From assembly GCA_902729315.2 (NCBI GenBank), contig LR746274.1:806001-870000 (forward strand): a DNA stretch of 64,000 nt, in the 5' to 3' direction. The translations under genes were made by a program, and so were the position numbers. Origin of the DNA: Spirodela intermedia (lineage: Eukaryota > Streptophyta > Magnoliopsida > Alismatales > Araceae). This document shows, piece after piece, positions 39,955 through 51,900 of the stretch. The stretch's first letter is position 1. The number at the start of each line of letters is the position of its first letter. The notes under the pieces were generated by a model. It had not been told where the DNA came from. It worked only from the letters and a program-made list of their open reading frames with translations, and did not search any database.

Positions 39955-40406
39955 GGAGGTCTGGACCTGAAGTTGCTCGTGGAGGAACCTGATGTAGGAG
40001 GTTGCTTCGTGGAGGACGGACGCTGTATCTGTCTGCGATGGCGGTGGGTGGGGAGGGTTAGTTACTGAGGAAGGCGAAAGAAGGGCGGCAGCAGCAGCAG
40101 TGTAGTCGGAAGTGTTTGTTACTTACCTTCCCGAATGGGGACACGAGCTGCTGGAGCGCTGCCACCCGTTTCCCGAACCTGTCCTTCTCCTGAAACCACG
40201 CAATCGCCGCCGCCGTGAGCCCACTCCTCCGGTAGGGTTCCTCAGGGAGGAATCGCTGTTTCCTCTGGTTAGAGCTAGAGAGAGAGAGAGAGAGAGAGCA
40301 CCTTGACGGAGACTCCTCTTCCGCCACAGCTGGTCTTGAGTCTCTTGTCACCGGCGAGAAACCCACCGGCCCGCTTCTGCTCTGCAAACTCCGTCATCGG
40401 CATCAT
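39625..40406 (-). CDS. BHLH153: Atypical bHLH transcription factor, bHLH153-like
   Basis: Five short exons join in frame: 40302-40406, 40127-40189, 39967-40032, 39842-39892 and 39625-39747, giving 135 residues. The helix-loop-helix reads [21 protein letters not shown] (helix 1), then [20 protein letters not shown] (helix 2 start), then VLSKPYLL. The C-terminus [12 protein letters not shown] with NGADIWAP is typical of the bHLH153/bHLH113-type clade. The basic segment lacks the usual E-box contacting His-Glu-Arg pattern, so DNA binding through a classical E-box is doubtful and a role as a dimer partner is possible. The first ATG of [15 protein letters not shown] is taken as start. Every intron is about 75-112 bp except the 94-bp intron 4; introns 1 and 3 carry GA tracts. 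Acceptor choice for the last exon (39747) is fixed by frame. Family call is good; targets unknown. Confidence 0.9.
39917..39951. repeat. (GA)n microsatellite in bHLH intron 3
   Basis: Pure GA run filling half of the intron between exons 39967-40032 and 39842-39892; on the coding strand it is the (CT)n tract before the 3' splice site. Confidence 0.92.
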
Positions 40407-40715
40407 CTCCGCCGCCCCTCCGCCGCCTTGTTTCCTTACCCTCCTCCCCGTCTTCTCTGTAGGGCCCGCCGCTGCAACCCACCTTGCAAGTCTGAACAGA
40501 AAGCGCGTGGAAACTTGTGCCTCGACTCTTTGAAGAAAAATGGCGTAGAGAGAGAGAGAGAGAGAGAGTGGTAGGCCGGCGGCTAGGCCCAATAGTAACC
40601 TCTGTTCATTCGCTTGTCGGTCTTCGATTGCTTCGGAAAGCAATGGGGCCGGGAACTGACCAGAGAGCTCGCCGGAGCTGGACCATACCCGCCGGAGACG
40701 GAGAGAGATATATAT

Positions 40716-40718
<3 letters not shown>

Positions 40719-40763
<45 letters not shown>
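40719..40763. repeat. (GA)22 microsatellite upstream of bHLH gene
   Basis: Pure GA run of about 45 bp, about 315 bp upstream of the bHLH ATG. Confidence 0.92.
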
Positions 40764-40766
<3 letters not shown>

Positions 40767-41373
40767 TGGAGGGAGAAGGAGATGCTTTGCGATTCTGAAC
40801 CTGCTAGACTTTCAAATACCCATAATACGTGAAATTAAAAATACATTTTATATAATAAAAAAGTACAAATAGATAAATGAGGTGGACTGAAGACCCCCCT
40901 GGAGAGGTTGTCCACGCCACCCTTGACAGCTCACAGACAGCCGGAGGGCCGAGGGCGACTCTGCCCTTGGGCCCCACCATCTGTCCACGTGGTCCCGCCA
41001 ATGGTTTTCGTCCAGAGATTGGTCCACTTGGACGGAAGCTCTCAGAGCCGCCGCCAGATCAGTGGGCCCAACGCGTTTAAAACGGGCCCCACTTTCCCCT
41101 CTTTTTAGAAAACGGCGGCCGTCCCCAGTCGGCCGCGGCGCGTGATGGCGACGGATTCCTGTCCGGGAGACCCGCCGCGCACTCCGGGCTCCTTTTTATC
41201 TAATTATTTATTTAGAAAATTATTATTTGTAAAAAACAGTCAACAGGAGGTTGGAACAGTAAATGGGCTGCACAGAGCCCATAGAATCAGTAACGGCACG
41301 AAAAATGTGATTGATTATCAAGCTACGGTTCCCTTACTCGATGAAAGATTGCCTTAAATAGATTAATTCAAAG

Positions 41374-42350
41374 ATAGCTTCATGCTTGACTTTTAGAAAT
41401 CAATAACCTCAGCACATCTGAACCGCGGTCAACTGGGCCAAAAACCGAGTTGACCTGGATGATGATCCCCAGCAGGGTCTGAGGCTCGAGAGGCATGAAA
41501 CTGACGAGTCCAGGTCCCGCTGACCTCCATGTGTAATCAATCAGCCCCTGAAGATAAAGTTGACTACATCCATGTGCTCCATCTCGACTAAGGGGCCTTA
41601 GAGAGTCAACGTCATAAGATTCCTCTCGCTGACTCCAATATTTAACAATACTGTAATTAATACACAGTAAAGTGTGGATATTCATTATGTAACAAGAGGA
41701 GGAGATGCAGATCACAGAGACTACTCCATTGATGGATAGAACAGGATTTGATCGGTTGACTTATATGGACCCATCAATCTGATTTCTAAATAATAATAAG
41801 AAAACTATAAGCACAATGGACAATGTTTATAATCAAAATAAATGTAACACTTCAGAAGTTTGAATATAGTTTGCTGATAAAACAATATTTATCAATAGTC
41901 TCATGTTTGACTTTAACAAAGCAATAACTTCAGCTCATCTGAAGCAGGGTCAACTGGGCCAAAAACTGAGTTGACCTGGATGATGATCCCCAACAGGGTC
42001 TGAGGCTCGAGAGGCATGAATCTGAGGAGTCTAGGTCCCGCTGACCTCCATGTGTAAAGTTGACTAGATGCACCTACTCTCTCTCCACTGAGGGAAGGTC
42101 GTTAGAGGGTCAACGGCATAAGATTCATCACCCTGGCTCCAATATTTAACACAGTAAAGTGTGAAGTTTTATCAAGTATTTAGATCACAAACACTACTTC
42201 ATTGATGGTTAGATGAGGATTTGATCGGTTGACTTACATAGAGCCATGAAACTGATTTCTAAATAATAATAATATAAAAAAAACTATATACACAATGCAT
42301 AATGTTTTATAATCTAAATAAATGCAAAACTTAGAAGGTTGGTATATTAA
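41374..42350. repeat. 520-bp tandem duplication with conserved open frame
   Basis: Copy 1 (41374-41870) and copy 2 (41894-42350) align with a constant 520-bp offset at their start (GTCAACTGGGCCA at 41429 and 41949). Similarity runs from the start through ACTCCAATATTTAACA to the AT-rich tail. On the minus strand both copies keep the same open frame over a core reading FMPLEPQTLLGIII then QVNSVFGPVD. I do not recognise this peptide. TTGAC/GTCAA (W-box core) motifs are frequent in both copies. Confidence 0.85.
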
Positions 42351-42875
42351 ACTAGAAAAAAGAAACCCTTTTTTTTTCTGCCAGCTTTTTCTCAATTGGG
42401 GAAGAACAGGACCAGATAAAAGGAAGCTCCAAGTCTTCCAATGACCAGAAATGGTAAGTACCGGCAGCGGTCAAACTACTGTCACTAGCTCCAGAGAAAA
42501 TAAGTCAAATTGAGCTGCGAGACTAAAAAAAAAAAAAAAAAAAAAACTCTAAAACATATATATTATTTAAATAAAAGTGTAATTTCTTGTGGGCAGCTTA
42601 ATGGATGTGAAATAGGCCATCAATTTGGGCCATGGGATTCGCTTTGCTTCCCTAAAAGGAAAATAGACCTTTGAATTTCTCCACATTTAAATTTTATTTC
42701 TCTGTGGAGAATAGTTTCTACATTTTTTTTCCTTCACACAAAGCCTATCAGATAATTACATCGGCATCCCCTTTTGGTGAATACATAGCCAATTGAAATG
42801 GCTGAAAATGGGTCAGGAGTTGACCTGGCCCCGTCAAGAACAATGCATTTGACTCTGGGCAGCTCTCATCCTCGT

Positions 42876-43406
42876 TCAATGCTGAAAAAGGCAAAAAGGA
42901 GAAAAAAAAAGGAATGGGAATCCAAGCTACAACCAGAGAGAATTGACAGAAAGGAGAGAAGGTGACGGCAGATGGGCACAACTCAGCTCCCATCCATAGA
43001 CTATCATCATCAAGAGCAAGCCAATCATTCATTTATTCATTCATCCATCCATCTCATGCACCATTCCACTCCTGTTCTAATCCATGGTTGACTTCCCATC
43101 TATTCAAATTAAATTACCGGATTTTCCTATTTAAACGCACCCCAGCGGATTTTCTGTCCATATTCAGCCTCAGGCCCGAAATTAAAGAATAATAATAGAC
43201 ATTTTCTAAATTTTCAGGGGGAAGGTACCTGCCGTCTCCGCCGACACTGGAACATGTAGAATGAGCGCCCAATGAGGTAGAACAGTAGAAGAAAACCGGA
43301 AAACTGAAGGACAGAGATCTGAGAAGCATGAAGAAACATATTAGTCTTTCATTTTTCATGCATGGAAAAGCATTATGCCAGACAACTTTGGAAGGAATAT
43401 ATGCAC

Positions 43407-43453
<47 letters not shown>

Positions 43454-46400
43454 ATGCCAATTGTGTGTTTAATGCGATTCGTTACCTATGCTATTTGTCT
43501 CCCCATACACTAAATAAAATATCCCACTTAGGCCAATTAATTGTCGGAGCATGGAAGTATAACCCATTTAAACCCACCAGACACGGATTAGTCCCAATCT
43601 TGGGTCCGCACGTTAAAGGATTAAAAAACCTGAAAAAAGATAGTCTTGAGTCTGAAGATTTCAAAGGCAAGTGAAGAAAAAAGGATTTTTAGTAAAAATA
43701 AAAATAAAAACTATGGGTTGTATTGGTCACACTGCAATGGTGGAAACACTAGTTGGCTTATAAGAAAAATAAAGAGGAGCTCCAATATAAAAAATCTAAG
43801 AAAGATAAAGTATAAAGCTCACATTGACCAAGATTGATAAATTCCGTAGCGTTCCTGATTCTCCTGTGAGCATGAGGGCTTGACGGATGATCAACAGCAA
43901 CAACAACTGCAGAAATTTCTATTATTTCACCATTATCATGTTCGCAATCTGGCTGATACATATGGAAAACGAGGTAGAGTTCTAGCATACCATGAAAGCC
44001 ATATAACGGCAACATAATACTCCACTGGTGTTTGAAACAGAAAAATCGTCATACTCAACATGCAGGAACTGCTGCTCTGCAGCAGCAATTGCAAAGAAGT
44101 GGGGGGCATCTAGATCAATCTGTGGTCCCCAACCCTGTCTGGTCAAAGGCGAAACAGAATTAGATAGGATGCTAGAGACATATGAACTGTGACAATTAAG
44201 GTCCACTTTGGCCAAAAGATGAAGCGTTGATAACAGCATCATGTTGATAACAGATGTGGGGTTCCCCAATTTAATGCTACGCATAAAAAAATACGTTGCA
44301 TTCATTCTTTTTCTATGTTCTTTTAGGTTGGGGGGGGGGGAGGGGGGGGGTAAGATAATGAGACCCAATCTACATCTCCAGTCAATGAGTTAGCCTGATT
44401 TACTATGATTGTTGCTGAAGAATGAAAGAGAAAAAAAATAATTGGTAGCAGGGGGGATTTGGTCATCCTTGGTACTGACATAATAAAGGAGCAGCATTGG
44501 AGCAAACTCTAAAAAAATACTGGCTGAAAGAAAGATATTCGAGATCAGATGATAGTTTTGATTTCCATTATCCAATACCTCTAAAAAACAATGGGCAGAA
44601 TAATGATCTTTCAAGATCAGACCTGAAACATGATTCTCAATTTTCCGAATGAAAAAGTAAATTGAATTATTTGGCATCAAGGAGCCGTGTAGAATGGCAA
44701 AGGGATTCGAAACTTTCAAGGTCAACCCGTCGATCCTAGCAAAAGGGAACATCATGTGATCTAAAGTCATAGCCAACTCTGGTCGGTGTCCATTTTTTTT
44801 CGAAACAACAGTTCAATGACTCTACCGCAATGTGAGTGAGCTCAGTTATTATGACCCACATAATCCCAATAATAACAGAACCGTGATTCGAATGATATTT
44901 ACGCTCATTGGCAAACTAAATCATCAAGCTAAAGCAACAGGTAATGTTTATCATGCTTTCTCAACACATGTAACAACTGGTGATTGTGAATTTATTTGTC
45001 TTATTTGCATTACATAAGATTGGTGGGAAAATTTCCATGAAGTAAACCTCTTAGATTGACAAAATATGAACGGTAAGACATCAACATGGGAAAAAAACCA
45101 AGAATCTCCAGAAGACTACCTGATGTCAATGGTCATACAATCTTTGTGGGGAACAGAATAATTCGGAGCATATGCCTGTTAAAGATGGATGAAAGAGAGA
45201 AAATAAGTACAAGTCATAAAGAAGAAAACAGCATAATGATGGACACAGTTCAAGAAGAAAAAAGCAACAGCTTTTCAACACATCCGATCATGAATACATT
45301 TAATCGACTTCAACGTCCCAATCAGGTTCACCATCTGGCCATCATATTTCTATATGTGATTAAATTCTAAATGAACCCACAGATATTGGCCGTAAATCAG
45401 CAGTATTTCTGGTGAGATAGAGGAAATAAAATTGGGAGAGTTTCATCATGGTACATGAAAGAAATATCATCCTCTCTTTATGTCGACTGCATTAGATATG
45501 CCATGAATTTTCGGATTCCCAGTAAAAAAAAAAAGACAGATTTCAGGAAAGACGAGAACATAAAATCATTCTATTTTTAATTGAATCAAGGTCAACACAA
45601 ACTTAACCAGTCATTGAATAGACATTTCCATTAAAAAATGTGGTCAAATAGTCGCAGAATATATAAAGGATTATCAATGTTCAGGGAAGGAAATATAGAA
45701 AATCTAAACTCTCATCAGGTTATTGTCCAACCTGATTGCAGATTTCACAGATGATGTTCCCTTTCTTATTGCACCATCTCTCGACGCATTTCCTGTGGGC
45801 AAACTACATGCCAGGAAAAGAAAAAAGGAAATCATTAGGTTGTTTAATAACAGCCCGTCTAATAATTTAATACAATTGAAATTTTCTTGAGCCCCAAAAA
45901 TTTAACCTCAGAAATAAAATAAGGGAGAATACATGAGAAAACATTGGAATGAATAAATTCATGGATTAAAATAGGGAGGTAACAGGAATGGTGTACAGTT
46001 CATTTCCAGTAAAACCACAAAAGGTTCATATCCAGGAGAGAACTAAAAAGGAAAAAAAAAAGAAGCAACGTTAGATACAGAAAATGCAACAAAACGCAAA
46101 ATTGTTAAATTCTAAGCATTAAGAAGAAGAAAAATCCTTCCAAGGAAAGAGAATCTCGGGCAACTGAAATAAGAAAGAGCTAAAAGAAGATTATAAGCAC
46201 AAGACCTAGAAGGTCGCATAAGATAAAAGAGGAAATGAGAAACGCAAATTGAAAACAATGGGAAATTCCACATTGTTTGTAAGTCAAACATCCAAACCAC
46301 AGGAACGGAAAACTAATTAAAAAATTTCGGAAAGGGAAAAATTCGACGTAGAAAATATTGGCCCACTGTCAGGAAGCCGCCTGTTCTCACATGTACAATT

Positions 46401-46825
46401 AATAAGCAAAAGAAAACAGAGGAACATAATTACAGAAATAAGAAGCGAGCAGCGACTTCGAGATATTGAAAGAGGATGAGAGAGAGAGAGAGAGAGAGAG
46501 AGACCTTGATGGTACCACTGCAGGCGCAGGGAGCTTCCATGTCACCCTCCTCCCCTTCTTCCTGGCATATTTTGCACTCTATCATCTGCTCCTTTGATCT
46601 CTTCTTCTCGACCCTCTTCTTGCCACTACTGATGATGAACTTTTCAGAGCACCCCTCCTCGCCGTCTCCTCCCTCGTCTCTCCCCACCACGGGCACCGCC
46701 AAGGCGAGACCCACTCCCATCCTCCCGTCCCACCCGACGCGGCCGGCGATCAACGACGCATTACCCGACGGGAAGCAAGCCGACGCTATTACCCGGTCCA
46801 TACACCCGATCAAATCGTCCACCAT
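42876..46825 (-). CDS. RING-CH (MARCH-type) membrane E3 ubiquitin ligase
   Basis: Proteins of this family are membrane-anchored E3 ligases with a C4HC3 RING-CH finger. Exons joining in frame are 46505-46825, 45732-45803, 45120-45175, 43991-44138, 43829-43906 and 43229-43318, then a last tiny coding end at 42876-42881, giving about 256 residues. The finger is visible as CKICQEEGEEGDMEAPCACSG, then HRKCVERWCNKKGN, then CEICNQ. The plant-family block GWGPQIDLDAPHF, AEQQFLHVEYDDF follows, then two hydrophobic segments LLLLLIIRQALML and VLQFSGFLLLFYLIG, ending in RRRRQ. The ATG at 46825 is used because the finger exon has no later in-frame start with good context. After RRRRQ the best acceptor (42882) gives His then stop; relatives usually continue for some tens of residues, so the C-terminus is short or the last exon is misassigned. 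One intron has a G11AG9 run. Confidence 0.85.
43412..43451. repeat. (TA)20 microsatellite in RING-CH intron
   Basis: Pure TA run of 40 bp between exons 43829-43906 and 43229-43318. Confidence 0.93.
44330..44350 (+). other. G11AG9 homopurine tract, possible G-quadruplex
   Basis: Eleven G, one A and nine G in a row on the plus strand, inside the intron between exons 45120-45175 and 43991-44138 of the minus-strand RING-CH gene. The transcript would be C-rich here; the DNA plus strand could form a quadruplex. Confidence 0.7.
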
Positions 46826-48932
46826 CTCTATCTCCTCGTACCTTTGACGCCTCCTCACCTGTCTTTATCCCCGCTTCAGAAGAACCAAAAGTCGCAGAAG
46901 TCGCAGAAGTCGCTGCGGATGGAAAGCCGAGTGGAGTTTTTAAAAAGGATGAGAGAGGAGAAGGAAGAAGATGAACTAAACTACTATATTAGCCCCATCT
47001 CTTTGTTATGCCTAAAATACCCTTTTACGTACGTGGCGGTGCGGGCGAGAGGCCCCGCCGTCCCTATCCACCAATGTAAAGGACGTGCCGTGCATGGGCC
47101 CCACACGGATCCACGGCCAAAACATTCACCCTTTCGCTCTTACGAATCGATACGCGCGGGGGACATGGGCACCACCCCACCCCCCCCCCCCCACGTTCTG
47201 GGTAGAGGGTCCCGATAACGACAAAAGCCCCTTCCTCCGAATTTATCAATAGGACCATCTCAGGGAAATGCACGTTTCCCGTGCAAATTGATGGACACGA
47301 ATTCGAGCGCGGGAATCGGATCGCACGCACGTGGACGATAGCTTGGTCGTTGGTGGGCCCCGGTGCGTTTAGGAGAACAGCAGGCCCCTATCTATAACTG
47401 TCTCTCTAGAGATATCAGGCTTCATTTGCCATTTTCCTATAAGGTATGGGTGTTTACGTAATATGTAATATCTAACCTGATTGCACGGAAAGGTTGACAA
47501 CGAGGAGACATCCGATAACGAAATAGAGAGAGAGAGAGAGAGAGAGCGCCACAGCAGAAGCAAGGCCAATCCTCGGGGAAATAGGAGGCTTTCTCGAACG
47601 AATAAATGACAAATTTACCCTTTGACGTTCATCCCACTGCCGGCCGCGATTATCATATGATCGGCCCGATCTTGTCCATTGGATTGAATTCGAATCTCGA
47701 GGATCCCGCCTGTTGACCTGGATAATCTGGTCTCCCCTAAGATCTCGGTTGACTCACTTTGCATGGCATCGTGCATCAGCGAGAGGGGCAGTTTTGACAA
47801 ATTATGGTTCGTACCTTGGAAAAGGGCATTTTCGGCATCCTACATTACGAAAGTTGCTGGTAGATCGTTGGGTGCTTCACGTACCGGGCGAAGAGTCAAC
47901 CAGACAAGGACGACCTATACACACGACGTTCAAGAAACGAACATCAGGCTCGAATACTTGTCGATGGGCACGGCCGGGTACGAGGGAATGGCCGGAGGAC
48001 ATGTCGCCGTCCAGCGAGGCACGACCCAGAGAGAACCAACGCGAACGGTACGAATTACGTACGTAGCGGGGCAGCCCGTGATGGCGGGTAGAGGGGTTGA
48101 CCGGCCACGATGAGGGTGACTCGGACGTGGACTGGTTCCGATGGAGCAACCTCCACGTGGCGTATCCACAAATTTCGCAACCGTAGAGTGTTGACTTATC
48201 CAGTAATCGGAAGAGCCCTTTGACGCACGAAATATCACGTCGTGAGATCGTGGGAGAGAGAAGGACAATGCGCAGGTTAGGGGCTTGGCTAACGAATGTA
48301 CTATTTATTATTTTTATTATCGATTATTATATTTATTCCATATATTTCCTCCCGCGCGTGGTCAAGTCAACCTTTTGAATTTCCCCCATGGTTGTCCTCG
48401 TGACGTCTGGAGAGACGCCGGGCGTTCGATCATGATCTGATCTGATCAAGCTGTCCAGTCTGTCCTTATGAATGCAGCCTCTAACCATATTTAATGTGTA
48501 TTATTTATTGTATTTATTAGGATGAATGCGATCACCACCCGCTGAAAGAGGGAGGGGTTGCGGATATACGCAGTGTAGACACCGACAGTGGAGATGAATA
48601 ACACGAGATCCGACGGTCCGTATGATTGGTAGACAATAGATCCATCGGGACCGTACGAGGATGATCGAGAAACTAGAGCCCGTTGGTGGAATTTGAGCCT
48701 TTTGGGCTTTCACAATGGGCCATACTAGGTTTAAGGCTATATTGGGCCTAAATAGCTATCTTGCTTGGTTCGGCCCATTTACAAAATTCGCGGGGAGGGG
48801 GGGGGGTATAGTTTTACAAGGGTAAATACGTAACGTCAGTTTTTCTGCTCCTTAAACGTCGGAAGAAGGGCGCACCGTCTCCTGGGAGTCCCCTAGGTTG
48901 GTCTGCTCGTCGCCGGGAGAAGCCCTGTGACA
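46826..48932. other. Intergenic: divergent flanks of RING-CH gene and SRP14
   Basis: RING-CH reads left from 46825 and SRP14 right from 48933. No gene is supported between them. 46990-47400 is GC-rich. 47600-48270 has open frames on both strands without family resemblance. A G-box (CCACGTGG) occurs near 48152. Just upstream of SRP14 are three site II motifs (TGGGCC at 48716, 48743 and, reversed, 48772) and a C/G-run at 48791-48807. A short (GA) run lies at 47525-47547. Confidence 0.6.
48714..48777 (+). promoter_or_regulatory. Cluster of three site II (TGGGCC) elements upstream of SRP14
   Basis: AATGGGCC at 48714-48721, TTGGGCC at 48742-48748 and GGCCCA at 48772-48777 lie 155-220 bp before the SRP14 ATG. 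Site II elements commonly drive plant ribosomal-protein and translation-related genes in dividing cells. Function here is inferred from position. Confidence 0.6.
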
Positions 48933-51900
48933 ATGGTATGATCTGTTCGTTGCAATTTTTCTCCGCGTTGATCCTCCAGGGGACATATCGCCTTCGTTTT
49001 TCCAGTTCGGAGGCCGTTTTTTCATCAACAATTGGTCGTGCCAACCCATGGCCTACTGTAAATTCTCCTTCCGGCTGACTGCGATATGCGGACCTTTTGT
49101 TTCAGCAATTGGTCGTGGCCGATGCTCACGCTCTTTTTCAAGAATTTCCCTCTGCGCGCTTTTTCTGATCGTCACTAGGAAAGGTTTTTGTTCTTTTTTC
49201 TCAACTCTATTTATTTGACAGGGTCAGGTTGCTTTCTGCTGTTCCTCGTCGATTCACATGATTTATTCGTCGAGGATTTATTTTAACTTATGAATGTTTT
49301 TTCTCGTTGTGTTTTTAACTTTGAACTGCCCTGTCCCTAAAAATGTGCCTGTCCTCTTGCCAGGCCGCGGAGTTATGCACCTATGATTTATCCATCAATT
49401 GTGTTCTCTACCCTTTTTTATTGTTATTGGTTAAAATACTCTAGTAATCTACGTTTCATGTGGTTCTTACTGTGATTTAGGTTAACATGGATCTAATTTT
49501 ATCCGTTTTGTGCCTGTGCAAAGGTTCTTCTCCAACCGGACCCGTTCCTTAACGAGCTTACAAGCATGTATGAACGCAATAAAGAGAAAGGATCTGTGTG
49601 GGTCACGCTTAAGCGCTGTAATCATCTTTTATCTTCATTTTTTTCGTATACGATTTTCTTGAATAAAGTGAGAAAGATGGTGTGGCATCACAGATCAAAA
49701 GAAAGATAATGCATTAAACAGCGCAGTTTAATCTCATTTGAGGATGTACGTTTCAGCACCTCTAGCATCCAAGGTAAAAATGAACAAAATGAAGGCTGCA
49801 GGTGAAGCTATCGAGTACCGTTGTCTTGTTCGTGCAACTGATGGTAAAAGGAACATCTCTACCTCGGTAAGCTTCCTAAGGATTATGGTATTTTTCTAAA
49901 TCTTCCACTGTGGGTGTATATAATTTCCAATAATAATAATAAAAACTCTCCGTTGAACTGCTACCATTACATTTCACCACTTATTTGCAATTCAATCCAA
50001 CAGTTTGTGATAGGTAAAGTTTATTATTTGCGAACAAATAGAAGTCCAATATCAACTGCTCTTGGAAAATTCTGGATTTTTTATCACCTATAACAATTAT
50101 CCATTAAGCCTCGAACTATTTGCACCCTACATAACCCCAACTTGACAGCCAGATTTCATGAAAACCGAAACCATTAATTTAACTTTTTACAACCTAATGC
50201 AAGGATATTAACTTGATGGCTAGTTTAGTCCAAGGAAATTATATGCTGTTCAGTTTTGTAGATTGACTACCTATGCGATCTTGGAGCTTTGTATGAAAGA
50301 GGCATTTGGAATATTCTTTATAAAGGATATCCATATTTACGATTTCTGAGCTGCTTACTAGGAAAGTCTTGGGCTTATGGAAAAATGACTTCAGAACTCG
50401 TTTTCATCTATGACAAACAGTTTTGAGCTATTTCATTACACGTGCCAGAAAGTTTCATGGAAAGTGTAAACTGTAAACGCGAGAAGTTTTGTAGGTGCTG
50501 ACATTTCGCTAATCAATAGATTGGATAGTACTTTTTGTAATTTTCTACTAGTGGATGATGTTAATATTCTCAGAACTCAGATTTCCCTCGTGAATTATCA
50601 ATACTGCCAGAAGATTATTCATAGAGGAGGTGGACAGACTGAAACTCAGCGTTAATTTTAGGGGGGAGAGGACTGATGATGTGAACGAAGTTTCCTGTGA
50701 AGGAGTGGTTTAAAATATTGTAGATATCGAGTCCTTTTTACATTTTTTTGCAGAACAAACGTGATTGTTTTGAACCTTTCAAAGAGGATGAACGGTTAAT
50801 GAATATGTATTGATTGATCATGGTAAATGCACATGTCTCTGAGTTCGTCCCTGCAGATCCCACATGAATGCAGAAAAGGATATACTATCCTCTTCTGGCT
50901 GGATCACTGTGCCATCGTACTTGACGTCATACACACTCTTGAACCTATCTCCGTCACGAATGCTCTTCGAATCATTGGATCCCTTTTTGCACAGTCTGAG
51001 CCCCCAACTACCCATGTGGATTTGAGTCTTGGAGGGAGCCCCATATTCTGCCATATGTACTGAAGAAGGATGTGATTGATTTTTACAGTTGAAGGTCGTC
51101 AATGAAGTGAAGTGAGCCCCCAACTACCTATGTGGGTTTGAGACTTGGAGGGAGCCCATATTCATTTTTACAGTTGAAGCTTGTCAATGAAGTGAAGTGA
51201 TGGACGAGGAAGTTCAATATTTACTGTATGCGCCAGATAAACAGATTGTCTGGTGACACTACCATTATAATGTGGGGTCTGGGTCAGACAGTTGACTAGA
51301 AATGCCGAAGTTGATCTTGTGAATCCCTGAGTTGGCGATTAACCTTGCCTTCCAAACGGGTGGCGACTTGATGCTTTATTTGATTCAAATAAAGTTTGAT
51401 TGACGATTTTATATGATTCAACATGAACATAAATTTTCTTGCTTTTGCACTGTTGTGTTTCACTCCTAGTCATCTTTCTCTGGTGGTTTTCTGGTCGTTA
51501 CTGTCCTCAAGGAACTGACGTGTGTAGCGGTATATTCTGCTTGGTTGGTATATTCCGGTAGCTGTTGAGCCTTAAAAGTTTTGGAACGGATGAATGTTTA
51601 ATTTTTCAACAAGCTTCTATTTTATTTAAATAATTTAATTTCCTCCGAGTTTCATAGTTAAGATTACTAATGGAAACATAGCTTGTTTTAACTTTTAGAT
51701 TGTTGAAATGGAGAAATAAAACCTAGCCTCGAGATTCATTCAACTCTAACCCGCATTATATAGGGAGGAACCTTACTCAATTGTGCAAAACACCCTCAGT
51801 TCTTACATAATTTTCTTACGACCTAGAATTTCCAGCAGTGGGTGACACGAATGATAAAAAATTCTTTCAAGGGCCATGTTTTTTTTTTAATTTAGCTCCT

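Larger units (their letters stand above)
40407..42875. other. Intergenic: bHLH promoter and a 520-bp tandem duplication
   Basis: The bHLH leader and promoter start at 40407. They contain GA runs at 40547-40568 and 40719-40763. 40890-41130 is GC-rich with several GGGCCC and CCACGTGG-like motifs but no gene. 41374-42350 is a tandem duplication, described separately. 42360-42875 should contain the 3' UTR of the RING-CH gene, whose stop is near 42876. Confidence 0.55.

Noticed and set aside
47713-48268. Overlapping open frames of over 110 codons on both strands between RING-CH and SRP14.
   Set aside because: GC-rich region open in several frames at once, with no domain resemblance; treated as promoter DNA.
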